A stretch of DNA of 64,000 nucleotides from Microbacterium sp. LWO14-1.2 (GTDB lineage Bacteria; Actinomycetota; Actinomycetes; Actinomycetales; Microbacteriaceae). Shown here piece by piece: positions 54,253-62,917 of this stretch. The stretch covers positions 1,302,001-1,366,000 of the forward strand of contig NZ_CP151633.1 in NCBI RefSeq assembly GCF_038397715.1, given 5' to 3'. The notes beneath the pieces are model-generated. The model saw only the letters and a program-made list of their open reading frames with translations, made no database searches and was not told where the DNA came from. The translations under genes and the position numbers were made by a program. Each line of letters opens with the position of its first letter. Position 1 is the stretch's first letter.

Positions 54253-55002
54253 CTACGCGTCGTCGTCGTCTTCCGCGTCCCCCTGCGGGGCATCGAGCAG
54301 AGCCAGGTCGTCCTTCGTCACCAGGCGGCTCGAGACGGCGTACTCGACCAGGCGGGCCTTGCGGTTGACGGCGTTGCGCCCCTGCCCTCCGCGCATGCCC
54401 TGCACGCCGATGCGGTCGAATTTCTCGCACACGTTGTCGAGCTTGCGGTTGAAGCGCGTGCTGGTCCATCCGAGCCGCGCGGCGGCCTCCGACGAACTGG
54501 GGATCTCGCTGATCCCGGCTCCCTCACGCCGCAGCGCGGGTTCGGCGAGCGCGAGGATGAGCAGCTTCTGCCGCGAGGTCAGCGGCACGTGCCCGATCGT
54601 CGACTGCCCGCCGTCCGCGCCGCCGTTCGAGTCGATGCGGAGGGCGGCGCCCTGGGAGTGGATCGTGAACTCGTACGTCGTCGGACCGGCGGTGAACACC
54701 ACCGTGGTCCGCTCGAAGACGAGTGGCAGCCGCGCACCCGGTGCGAGCCAGGCGTTGACCCCGCCCGTGGAGTCGGTCACCGTCGCCGTCAGCCGTGCCC
54801 CGATGTTCGACAGCCACCAGAGGCCGTCGATGAGCGAGATCTCGAGGAAGTGCCGGTGCAGGAAGAGGTTGTCGTCGTCCAGCTCCAGATCCCCCTGGCG
54901 CCCGACGTAGAACGGCTCGTCCGGTCTCGGCGTGAAGTACTCCCCCGCGAATTCGACTGTGATGTCCATCGATCCCTCTTCCCCCCTGATCGGATCGCTC
55001 AT
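54253..55002 (-). CDS. Divergent FHA domain with C-terminal HTH (paralogue 2)
   Basis: A 249-residue protein, paralogous along its length to that encoded at 46096-46848. FHA-like part: FYVGRQGDLELDDD, LHRHFLEIS, WWLSNIGARLTATV. HTH-like part: SRQKLLILALAEPAL, AAARLGWTSTRFNRKL, VCEKFDRIGVQGM. The tail is acidic (DAEDDDDA). The start at 55002 overlaps the kinase stop as ATGA; an ATG at 54969 with GAGGG upstream is an alternative. Direct coupling to the kinase gene suggests that it reads kinase output. DNA binding is inferred from the HTH-like pattern only. Confidence 0.8.
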   Translation of the reverse strand: MSDPIRGEEGSMDITVEFAGEYFTPRPDEPFYVGRQGDLELDDDNLFLHRHFLEISLIDGLWWLSNIGARLTATVTDSTGGVNAWLAPGARLPLVFERTTVVFTAGPTTYEFTIHSQGAALRIDSNGGADGGQSTIGHVPLTSRQKLLILALAEPALRREGAGISEIPSSSEAAARLGWTSTRFNRKLDNVCEKFDRIGVQGMRGGQGRNAVNRKARLVEYAVSSRLVTKDDLALLDAPQGDAEDDDDA

Positions 55003-56630
55003 TCCACGCACCCTCGCACCGGTTCCGAGGCACGGCCGTCGTCGCGACGCAGCATCACGTCGATGCAGACGGCCCCGGGCTCGGCGGCGAACTGCGCGCT
55101 CGTCTGATCGGTCTGCTGCGGATCCACTTCCCCCGACACCTTGACGACGTTCCAGATGTAGGAGTCGCCCTCGAGAGGATCCGCGTTGGTCCACGTGAAC
55201 GAGACCTGATCGCCCGTCCTGACGCCCTCGAGGTCGCCGACCTTCGGGACGACGTCCGACAGGACGTCCTGCGGGCTCGGCGTGTCCGTCGCCTCGGGGG
55301 TCGTCTCGACACCGGCGACCAGGAGGTTCAGGAGCACGATGCCCCCGACGACCACGACGGCGGCCACGGCGGAGAGCGCGATCCAGAGACCTCGCCGGCT
55401 CCGCGGGCGTTCCGCCTGCTCGGCGGGGACCGGCACGCCCGGGGCGAACGTCGGCGCGGGCTGCGGGACGGATGCCGCGGCATCCGGCGCCACGACCTTC
55501 GGACCGCGAGCGATCGTGCGGTCGTCGTCGGCTCCCGGATCCGGAGCGGAGGCGGGCGCGGACGGAACGCGGATCTGGGTCTGCTCGACCGACGCGGGCG
55601 GAGGCGAGTCGAAGCGCGGCACATCGGGCACCGGCACGGCTGGTCCCTTGCGCTGGGTCGTCGCCGAGGGGCGCGTGAAAGCCGCGACCTCCGGATCGAT
55701 GCTGACGATCTCGCGGACCCTGGTCAGGCCGTCGCCGTCGTCGTCGAGCTCCTCCGCCGGCGGGTGGTCGTCGACGATGTCGATCGGCGTGACCGAGTGC
55801 GACAGCTCGATCTGCACCTTCTGCAGCGCCCGCGCGAAGGCGACCGCGCTCGGGAAGCGGTCGTCGGGGTTCTTCGCCATGGCCCGCTCGAGCACCCGCT
55901 GCAGGCTCTCCGGCGAATCCGGGCGACCGAGGGGCGGAAGCGCGGCCCGCTCGATGCGCTCGATGAGATCCGCACTGGAGTTGCGCTGACCGGCGCGCTC
56001 GAACGGCGAACGCCCGGCCAACAGCGTGTACAGCGTCGCGCCGAGAGCCCATACGTCGGTGCGCGGGCCGCTGCGCGGCGGCTCCGCGAAGGACTCCGGA
56101 GGCGACCACGGGACGGACATCCCGGATGCCTCGCTCGTGGCGCCCGTGGTCGATGCGATGCCGAAGTCGGTCAGGGCCGGGCGGTTGTACTCGGTGACGA
56201 GGATGTTCGCCGGCTTGATGTCGCGGTGCAGGACCCCCGCGCGGTGGGCCGTCTCGACGGCTCCCGCGACCTGGACGCCGACGCGCAGCGCCTCCGCGAC
56301 CGAGAACTGCTCCTTGCGCGTGCGCACCTGCAGGTTCGGCCGCGGGCAGTACTCCATGACGAGGTACGGACGCCCGTCGCCCGCGACCCCCGCCTGGTAG
56401 ATCGTGACGATCGCGGGATGGGTCGAGAGCATGGCCATGACGTTCGCCTCATCGGCGAACTCCTGCGCGGCGTTGCTCGACAGCCGATCGGCGAGAAGGA
56501 CCTTCACCGCGACGCGACGCCGCGGCATCTGCTGCTCGTACAGGAACACGTCGGCGAAGCCGCCGGTCCCGAGGGGCTCGACGTAGGTGAACCCCGGCAG
56601 CTGCGGAGGCGGTGAAGGTCGACGACTCAC
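54999..56630 (-). CDS. Transmembrane Ser/Thr protein kinase
   Basis: A 543-residue kinase of the Pkn family. The catalytic domain (residues about 13-270) has the Gly loop GTGGFADV, Lys44 in [17 protein letters not shown] at 135, and TDFG at 154. A cytosolic Pro-rich juxtamembrane region with VEQTQIRVP (about 349) is followed by one helix ([19 protein letters not shown], about 415-435). The external domain of about 105 residues is fibronectin-like ([18 protein letters not shown]) with two Cys and no PASTA repeats. The GTG overlaps the stop of the FHA gene. It probably phosphorylates the FHA partners around it. Confidence 0.95.
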   Translation of the reverse strand: MSRRPSPPPQLPGFTYVEPLGTGGFADVFLYEQQMPRRRVAVKVLLADRLSSNAAQEFADEANVMAMLSTHPAIVTIYQAGVAGDGRPYLVMEYCPRPNLQVRTRKEQFSVAEALRVGVQVAGAVETAHRAGVLHRDIKPANILVTEYNRPALTDFGIASTTGATSEASGMSVPWSPPESFAEPPRSGPRTDVWALGATLYTLLAGRSPFERAGQRNSSADLIERIERAALPPLGRPDSPESLQRVLERAMAKNPDDRFPSAVAFARALQKVQIELSHSVTPIDIVDDHPPAEELDDDGDGLTRVREIVSIDPEVAAFTRPSATTQRKGPAVPVPDVPRFDSPPPASVEQTQIRVPSAPASAPDPGADDDRTIARGPKVVAPDAAASVPQPAPTFAPGVPVPAEQAERPRSRRGLWIALSAVAAVVVVGGIVLLNLLVAGVETTPEATDTPSPQDVLSDVVPKVGDLEGVRTGDQVSFTWTNADPLEGDSYIWNVVKVSGEVDPQQTDQTSAQFAAEPGAVCIDVMLRRDDGRASEPVRGCVE

Positions 56631-58126
56631 GGAAGATCCTCGAACGCGACGGTCACTCCGTCTCCCAGATCGACGACATCTCCGGACAGGACGAGCGTCT
56701 GCTCCCCGGGGTGCAGACGAACAGGGTCGGAGCCGGGGCGCAGCAGCGTCGAGCCGTTGGTCGTGTGCAGGTCGATGACCACCACGGTGTCGGCGTCGGG
56801 GCGGACCTCGAGGTGGCTGCGCGAGATGTCCTGCTGCGGGCTCTCGACGGCGACGAGGTGCGGGAGGTTCTCGCCGCTCGCGCGCTGCGAGCGCGGGCGG
56901 CGGCCGATGATCACGGTGCGGTCGAGCTCGACGACCTGTCCGGTGGAGACGCGGATGCGTCCTGATCCGGATGCCGCCACCGGGATGACCTGGGTGGGCG
57001 TGTCGTCGCCGGAGGGCGCCTGCTGGCGGAGCGCGCGCATCTCGGCGGCCGAGATCGTCGCACCGTCGTGATCGCCCTCGACGATGGGAGGGATCGGCGG
57101 CTGAGGAGTCGCAGCCACCGGTACGGGCGCCGTGTGCACCGTGGGCGCGAACAGCTGCTCGAAGTCGTCGATCTCGCTCGGCGCGATCGTGTCGTCGGCG
57201 GTGTCCGACGGCGCGACCGTGTCGTCGATCTCGCTCGACGGCGTCCCGAGGACCTCGCTGGGGACCAGGGTGTTGCCGTCGACCGCGTCGTCGACCGGCT
57301 CCGGCTCGGGTTCGGGCTCCGGCTCCGGCTCCGACTCGGCGGTGGGCTCCGGCTCGACGGTGGGCTCCGGCTCCGGCTCGGGCTCGGGCTCGACGGTGGG
57401 CTCCGGCTCGACGGTGGGCTCCGGCTCGGGCTCCGGCTCGACGGTGGGCTCCGGCTCGACGGCAGGCTCCGGCTCGACGGTGGGCTCGGGCGCGGACTCC
57501 GGCTCCCGCTCCGGCTCGGCGGATGCCGCATCCGCGACCTGTGCGACGGCGGCAGCGGTGCCCGCGCCGAAGAACGCCAGCGGCGGAGCGGGGACGGCAC
57601 CCAGCACGGCCGCCGATGCTCCCTCGGGCGCTGACTCGATCAGGGGCACCGGACCCAGCACGGCCGTGATCGGCTCGGCGTCGGAGGCCTCGAGCTCGGC
57701 GCTGACGGCCGCCGCGCGGACGACGCCGCTCTGCACGGGGAGTCCCGACGCGACAGCTGTCTCCTCCACGGTGATCTCGATGCGGGTGGCGCCGCCGACG
57801 AAGCGCTCGCTCCAGGTGGTCACCTCCGCCCCGGTGAACTCCTGGGCCTCGTCGGGACCGCTGCTGACGCGCGCCACCACGCCGCCTCGCAGCGCGATGC
57901 GCACGTCCTTGCCCTCCGCGACCGCTGCGGCGAACGGCGGCAGCGTCGAGAACGAGCCGCCCTCGCCCGAGGTGAGAACGTCCACCACGCAGGAGAGGGT
58001 CTTCTCTGCGGGCAGCCGATCCCACAGCCGCGCGACGACCTGGCTCGACACGTCTGGCGGGAGTGCGACGAGCGCTCCGGGAACGACGATCAGATACCAC
58101 TGACCCGGTCGGTAGATCGTCTGCAT
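56627..58126 (-). CDS. FHA-domain protein with Glu-Pro repeat linker
   Basis: A 499-residue cytosolic protein. Residues 1-140 form an alpha/beta domain of unknown family ([19 protein letters not shown]). A linker of (Glu-Pro)-rich repeats spans about 215-280. The C-terminal FHA domain (about 400-495) has [20 protein letters not shown] with the SRxH motif, and [20 protein letters not shown] before it could be a phosphorylation site for the neighbouring kinase, as in GarA. It overlaps both neighbours by 1-4 bp, so kinase, FHA protein and phosphatase are one translational unit. Confidence 0.93.
   Translation of the reverse strand: MQTIYRPGQWYLIVVPGALVALPPDVSSQVVARLWDRLPAEKTLSCVVDVLTSGEGGSFSTLPPFAAAVAEGKDVRIALRGGVVARVSSGPDEAQEFTGAEVTTWSERFVGGATRIEITVEETAVASGLPVQSGVVRAAAVSAELEASDAEPITAVLGPVPLIESAPEGASAAVLGAVPAPPLAFFGAGTAAAVAQVADAASAEPEREPESAPEPTVEPEPAVEPEPTVEPEPEPEPTVEPEPTVEPEPEPEPEPTVEPEPTAESEPEPEPEPEPEPVDDAVDGNTLVPSEVLGTPSSEIDDTVAPSDTADDTIAPSEIDDFEQLFAPTVHTAPVPVAATPQPPIPPIVEGDHDGATISAAEMRALRQQAPSGDDTPTQVIPVAASGSGRIRVSTGQVVELDRTVIIGRRPRSQRASGENLPHLVAVESPQQDISRSHLEVRPDADTVVVIDLHTTNGSTLLRPGSDPVRLHPGEQTLVLSGDVVDLGDGVTVAFEDLP
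57297..57490. repeat. Glu-Pro coding repeat
   Basis: A tract of short tandem units (GGCTCCGGCTCG and variants on the plus strand) encodes the [13 protein letters not shown] linker of the FHA protein. It probably acts as a rigid spacer and may vary in length between strains. Confidence 0.8.
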
Positions 58127-58932
58127 CAGCGAACCCCTCCTGCTGACTCGCGTGGGCGAGTGTCCATGTCGATGTCGGTCTCGAGCAGCGTGCCGGGGCG
58201 CGAGGCCACCGAGACCGCGTCTGCGATGACGACCGTGATGTTGTCGCGCCCGCCGGCCTGGAGCGCCTCGGCGACCAGGGCCTCCGCGGCCTCCTGCGGA
58301 TCGGCCGTCGTCGACAGGATCTCGCGGATACGCCGGTCGGGCAGCTCCGAGGTGAGTCCGTCGGAGCACACGATGATGCGGTCGCCGAGCTCTGCGGGGA
58401 ACAGCCAGTAATCGGCATCCCCCGTGCTGCTGGCGCCGATCGCCCGGGTGATGATGTTGCGCCGTCGATCGGTCGACGCGTCCTCGGGGGTGAGTTCTCC
58501 CGCGTCGATGAGTTCCTGCACGACGGAGTGGTCGACCGTGATCTGCTCGAGCTCGGCATCCGCGAAGCGATAGGTGCGCGAGTCGCCGATGTTCACCGCG
58601 AGCCAGTACCCCATGCCGTCGACCGACGCGATCACGACACCGCTCAGCGTCGTGCCCGCGCGGCCGTTGCCCGAGGTGGACAGGTGCTCGACGCCCTCGC
58701 GGGCCCGCTCCAGCGCGAAGCGGACGTCATCGAGCGCGAGCGAGGTCCGGCCGATGAACAGCGCGAACTCCTCGATGACCGTGGCGCTGGCGCGCTCGCC
58801 TGCCTCGTGCCCGCCCATGCCGTCTGCGACGACGAAGACCGGAGAGCTCGCGAGGTACGAGTCCTCGTTCAGTGCGCGACGCAGTCCGGCATGGGTCGCG
58901 GAGCCCGTGTGGACGACCAGCCCGGGCCTCAT
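58126..58932 (-). CDS. PP2C-family Ser/Thr phosphatase
   Basis: A 268-residue phosphatase that would reverse the neighbouring kinase. Metal-binding motifs are in order: [50 protein letters not shown], and [10 protein letters not shown]. All the usual Asp ligands are present. It lacks a membrane segment, unlike some PstP enzymes. The start at 58932 overlaps the RDD-FHA stop (ATGA), and the stop overlaps the FHA start (TGATG). Confidence 0.95.
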   Translation of the reverse strand: MRPGLVVHTGSATHAGLRRALNEDSYLASSPVFVVADGMGGHEAGERASATVIEEFALFIGRTSLALDDVRFALERAREGVEHLSTSGNGRAGTTLSGVVIASVDGMGYWLAVNIGDSRTYRFADAELEQITVDHSVVQELIDAGELTPEDASTDRRRNIITRAIGASSTGDADYWLFPAELGDRIIVCSDGLTSELPDRRIREILSTTADPQEAAEALVAEALQAGGRDNITVVIADAVSVASRPGTLLETDIDMDTRPRESAGGVR

Positions 58933-60509
58933 GCGTAGCCGCCGACGGTCACGATGCGGTCGCCGATCTCGATCGCGTCGCCGAGGCGCACGGGAACGCG
59001 CTGTCCTGCGGGGCACGCGAAGCGCTGTCCGTCGCGCACGATCGTCATGCCGTTCGTGGAGTGCCGGTCGAGCACCCAGCCGCCGGACGCTTCGGATGCC
59101 GCCTCGAAGTGCGTCTTCGACAGCGAGAGCGTCTCATCGCGCACCGGAACCAGCACCGCGCCGTCCTCGGGGGCGGGATTGCGGCCGAAGATCGTGCGGC
59201 GGGAGACGGGGACCCTGGTGCCGTCGTCCCACGTGAAGATGAGGCGGTGGCCGGGGACGCTGATGCGGGTCTGCTCGAGCTCGGCCTCCTCGTCGTACTC
59301 CGCATCGAACGCGGGCGTCGTGGTCGGGGCGAGCGCGGGCGCGGGCGTCACGGGAACGGGCTCGGGAGTCGCGGGCTGAGCCGTCGGCACTTCCGGTGCG
59401 GGCGGCATCGCGGGAACGGGAGGCGTCACGGGAACGGGAGGCGTCGCGGGGACGGTAGGCGTCGCGGCGACGGGAGGCGTCGCGGCGACGGGAGGTATGG
59501 CGGAAGCAGGGGGTGTGGCGGGAGCGGGAGGCGTGCTCGGCCGCTGCACGATCGTCTCGTCGAGTCCCGGGTCGAGGTCCGACTCAGGCTCCTGCGCGGC
59601 CGCCGGCGGCTCCACCCTGGACGGAGGACCGGGCTGTGTGACACCGGGCACGAACGCGATCAGTGATCCCTCGTCCGCCGACGGGTTCTCTACCGGCGCG
59701 GGGCTCTCCGACGGTGCGGGGCTCTCGAACGGTGCCGGCGGCCGCGGAGGCGTGGCAGGCGGGTCGTACGCGGCTGCGGGCGCCGGGGTAGCCGTCGCCG
59801 GAGCGGCGGGCGGTGTGTCCGCCGGCACCGTGAAGGCGCTCGCTGCGGGAGCCGCCACAGGAGCGGGCTCGGGTGCGGGCGGTGCGGGGACGGTCGGAGG
59901 AGTGAAGCCGCCCGAGGCGGGCGCGGCGGGGAGCCCCGGGATCGCCGGCGGAACCGGTGCACCGCCGGCGGAACCATACGCCGCACCGGCGGAACCGTAG
60001 GCTGCACCGGCGGCGACCGTGACGTCGGGGCCGCTCGGTGCCGAGACGGGGGCCGGCGACTGTCGGGCGTCGAGCACGAGAGCGTTCGCGACCTTATCGT
60101 GCCAGCCCTGGAAGCGTCCGGATCCGTCGAACAGCGGAGTGAAGTATCCGACGACGATGCCGGCGGCGAGACCGAAGATGACGTTGCGCAGCAGCGCCCG
60201 ACCGAACCCGAGCGGAGAGCCGTCGACCGCGGACACGAGACGCAGTCCCTGCGCTCGCATCCCGATCGAGCCCTTGCCCGCCTGCATCAGCGTGTAGACG
60301 ACGAACCAGCCGAGCAACAGGAGCGAGACGATCGGGCCGCCGATCAGAAGGGTCGTGAGCCCCGCCTCGACCCCGCCCGACAGGCTGATCGCAGCGATCA
60401 GGGCGCCGTAGAGCACCACGGCGATCCCGGCGGCGATGGCCGCGTCGATGAGGTAGCCGATCGCGCGGCGGTTGATCGGCGCGATCTGCGCGAACGCGGG
60501 CTGCGTCAT
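58929..60509 (-). CDS. RDD membrane protein with C-terminal FHA domain
   Basis: A 526-residue protein. An RDD domain with four hydrophobic segments (residues about 12-145, INRRAIGYLIDAAIAAG) is followed by about 250 residues of Pro/Ala-rich linker and one FHA domain (about 430-520: TIFGRNPAPEDG, SLSKTHFEA, HSTNGMTI). The linker holds DETIVQRPS (Thr319) and LEQTRISVP (Thr414), which look like FHA-docking phospho-threonine sites. It tethers phospho-signalling to the membrane. It overlaps both neighbours by 4 bp. Confidence 0.93.
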   Translation of the reverse strand: MTQPAFAQIAPINRRAIGYLIDAAIAAGIAVVLYGALIAAISLSGGVEAGLTTLLIGGPIVSLLLLGWFVVYTLMQAGKGSIGMRAQGLRLVSAVDGSPLGFGRALLRNVIFGLAAGIVVGYFTPLFDGSGRFQGWHDKVANALVLDARQSPAPVSAPSGPDVTVAAGAAYGSAGAAYGSAGGAPVPPAIPGLPAAPASGGFTPPTVPAPPAPEPAPVAAPAASAFTVPADTPPAAPATATPAPAAAYDPPATPPRPPAPFESPAPSESPAPVENPSADEGSLIAFVPGVTQPGPPSRVEPPAAAQEPESDLDPGLDETIVQRPSTPPAPATPPASAIPPVAATPPVAATPTVPATPPVPVTPPVPAMPPAPEVPTAQPATPEPVPVTPAPALAPTTTPAFDAEYDEEAELEQTRISVPGHRLIFTWDDGTRVPVSRRTIFGRNPAPEDGAVLVPVRDETLSLSKTHFEAASEASGGWVLDRHSTNGMTIVRDGQRFACPAGQRVPVRLGDAIEIGDRIVTVGGYA

Positions 60510-62917
60510 GGGGTCTCGCTCTCGGGTGCGGACGGTGTCGTGGTGCTGCTCTCGATAGTGCCAGGTTCGCGTCGGACCCGCGCGGTGGCGGCATCGCGGA
60601 GACCCTGCAGACCGTTCGAGATCGCGGAGCCGCCCAGCAGCGAACGAAGGCTCAGGCGCGCCTTGGTCCGCTTCCAGAAGCCGGCTTCGGCGCCGAGTCC
60701 TCCGACGATCGTGTCGACCTCGCTCCAGAAGGCGTCGACGTCTTCGGGTGTCGGATCGGTCGGTCCGAACACCTCGGCATCCGCCCGCTGCGCGAGATCG
60801 GTGACGCGCGGCACGGCGAGGGTCGCGACGACAGCCGCGGCCTCCTCCGAGCGGGTCCCTCCCGGTGCGAGGCGCGCGCCGTAGTCGACGGCGCGGTCGG
60901 TGAGCTCGTCCCAGCCGCCGCTGATGCGGTCGGAGGTCCGGGCGGCGGCGCGCCGCGAGCGGCGCTTCGCCGCCTTCCACGCGCCGATCACGATGAACGG
61001 AGAGGCGAGCAGCGCGAGGATCGACAGCGAGATGCCGCCGATCACGAGGATCGTGCCGATGATGCCGAGGATGTTGAGCGTCTCGTCGTCGCCCTTGCGG
61101 TCGTCGGGCAGGGTCGGGGGCAGGTCGACCGGCTCCTGCGGCGGGGGCGGCGGCTGCAGCACCTGCGGCTTCGGGTCGACCTTGGGCTTGGTGTTCTGGT
61201 CGTTGGGGACTTTGTCCTCGGGCGGCGTCGGGTTGAACGTGAGCCACCCGAGCCCCTCGAAGTTCACCTCGACCCACGCGTGCACGTTGTCGCCGGTCGC
61301 CTCGAACACGGCGTCCCCGGCCTGCTCCTCGTCGGGGTAGAAGCCCATGACGACGCGGGCGGGGATGCCGACCTCGCGAGCCAGCAGCGCCATCGCGACC
61401 GAGTACTGCTCGTCGTCGCCGATCATCTGGTCGCCGCCGATGAGCGTCGTGATGCGCTCGGCGGTGTGGCCGGCCCGCGACAGCACCTCGCCCTCGAGGC
61501 CGTGACTGAAGAAGCCGCCGTCGGCGAGGAACGTCTCGAGCGCCCGCACCTGCTCGATGGGCGACTCGGCACCCGACACCGTCTCCGCGGCGAGCGAGGT
61601 CAGCTCCTCCGGCACGTTGCTCTGCTTCGGCAGCGGCACGGTGCCGAAGCCGACGTCGGCGAGCTGCGTGTCGTCGAACTCGTTCGGGATCACGGTGTCG
61701 ACCGTGTAGCTGTCGCCCTCCGCGAGCTTCGACGTCGCCACAGCCGTGCCCGTCGCCGTGTTGTAGTAGGTCGATCGGCGCAGCTCGTCGGCACGCCCGC
61801 CCGAGAAGTCGATCTGCGACACCTGTCCGGCGTCGGGCACCCACACCCCGCGGTACTCGTCGATCTCGACCTGCAGCGTCACGGGGATGCCCTCGGCATC
61901 CGGCGACATGTTCGCGCGGATCGGTGTGAACGCGCTCGACGAGTCGGCACCGCCGTCGGTGACGTTGTAGACCATGCCGTCGTACTGGTCCATGACCGCG
62001 ATGCGCATGCGGGCGCCCTTCGGCAGACCGTTCACGGTGAAGAGCGTGTCGCCGGCCTCGTCGCGCACGTTCTTGCGGAACGCCTGCAGCGGGCTCGGGT
62101 AGTCGCGGATGTTGAAGGGCGGGATGATCACGTCACGGAACACGTGCCGCGGCTGCACCGGGGCGGCGATCGCACTCGTCGCGATGCCCGCGCCTCCGGC
62201 GACCGCGAGCACGGCCACACCCGCGAGCAGCCGACGCAGCCGCATGTGCGCGGCCCGCGAGGGATCGACCTCGCTCACCGAGACGGCGGCGTTGTGCGGC
62301 GCCCACAGCTGGCGGAGCGCGAGCCACGCGGTGGCGAGCACCGCGAACACGAGGCCCTGCAGCACGGGGAAGGCGGGCTCGGGCGTGCCGAGCGCGATCA
62401 CCAGCATGAGCATGACGCCCGCGGGCAGCAGTGCCCAGGCGACCTGCGGCAGACGCAGCGCGAGCGACGCCGTCAGCACCGTGATGACGAGGGTCAGCAG
62501 GAACGGCACGAGGAAGTGCCCGTCGGCGCCCGACACGGGGGCCACCGTGGTGAGGAGCTGCTTCCAGGCCGTGACGGTGCCGACCGCGAGCTTCTCCAGG
62601 GTCTCCAGCGACGGGATGACGCCGAGGATCGCCGTGTGCGGCAGTGCGAGCGCGCCGCCGAACACGAAGTAGACGGCGACCGTGAGGCCGGCGACGATCA
62701 GGATGCCCCAGCGCCGCCACGTCGCGACGGCGGCGATGGCGAGTCCGAGGAACAGGGCGCCGATCGCGGCCGGGAGGTACGACGGTCCGGCGAACGTGGG
62801 CCAGAAACCCACGATCGACACCGCGATGAGCAGCGCGGAGGCGCTGAGATCGAGGATCCAGCGACGCACCGGCATCCCGGCGAAGTCCTTCGCGAGAGCG
62901 GTCGACACGGCGGTCAT
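60506..62917 (-). CDS. TgpA-like transglutaminase-domain membrane protein, active site altered
   Basis: An 803-residue protein with about six N-terminal helices, an extracytoplasmic transglutaminase-like domain (about 430-570), a Pro-rich spacer, and a C-terminal helix with a cytosolic tail. The fold signature is clear (GIPARVVMGFYP, NVHAWVEVNFEGLGWLTFNP). The catalytic Cys position reads GDDEQY (Asp502), and the terminal Asp reads Asn562, leaving only His547. It is probably a pseudo-enzyme, a state I recall in actinobacterial relatives. DUF3488-TgpA genes normally follow DUF58 and MoxR ATPase genes, as here. Confidence 0.93.
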   Translation of the reverse strand: MTAVSTALAKDFAGMPVRRWILDLSASALLIAVSIVGFWPTFAGPSYLPAAIGALFLGLAIAAVATWRRWGILIVAGLTVAVYFVFGGALALPHTAILGVIPSLETLEKLAVGTVTAWKQLLTTVAPVSGADGHFLVPFLLTLVITVLTASLALRLPQVAWALLPAGVMLMLVIALGTPEPAFPVLQGLVFAVLATAWLALRQLWAPHNAAVSVSEVDPSRAAHMRLRRLLAGVAVLAVAGGAGIATSAIAAPVQPRHVFRDVIIPPFNIRDYPSPLQAFRKNVRDEAGDTLFTVNGLPKGARMRIAVMDQYDGMVYNVTDGGADSSSAFTPIRANMSPDAEGIPVTLQVEIDEYRGVWVPDAGQVSQIDFSGGRADELRRSTYYNTATGTAVATSKLAEGDSYTVDTVIPNEFDDTQLADVGFGTVPLPKQSNVPEELTSLAAETVSGAESPIEQVRALETFLADGGFFSHGLEGEVLSRAGHTAERITTLIGGDQMIGDDEQYSVAMALLAREVGIPARVVMGFYPDEEQAGDAVFEATGDNVHAWVEVNFEGLGWLTFNPTPPEDKVPNDQNTKPKVDPKPQVLQPPPPPQEPVDLPPTLPDDRKGDDETLNILGIIGTILVIGGISLSILALLASPFIVIGAWKAAKRRSRRAAARTSDRISGGWDELTDRAVDYGARLAPGGTRSEEAAAVVATLAVPRVTDLAQRADAEVFGPTDPTPEDVDAFWSEVDTIVGGLGAEAGFWKRTKARLSLRSLLGGSAISNGLQGLRDAATARVRREPGTIESSTTTPSAPESETP

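Noticed and set aside
56631..58559. Long open extension upstream of the kinase in the same frame
   Set aside because: It runs antiphase through the FHA and PP2C genes, which have complete motifs and coupled starts.
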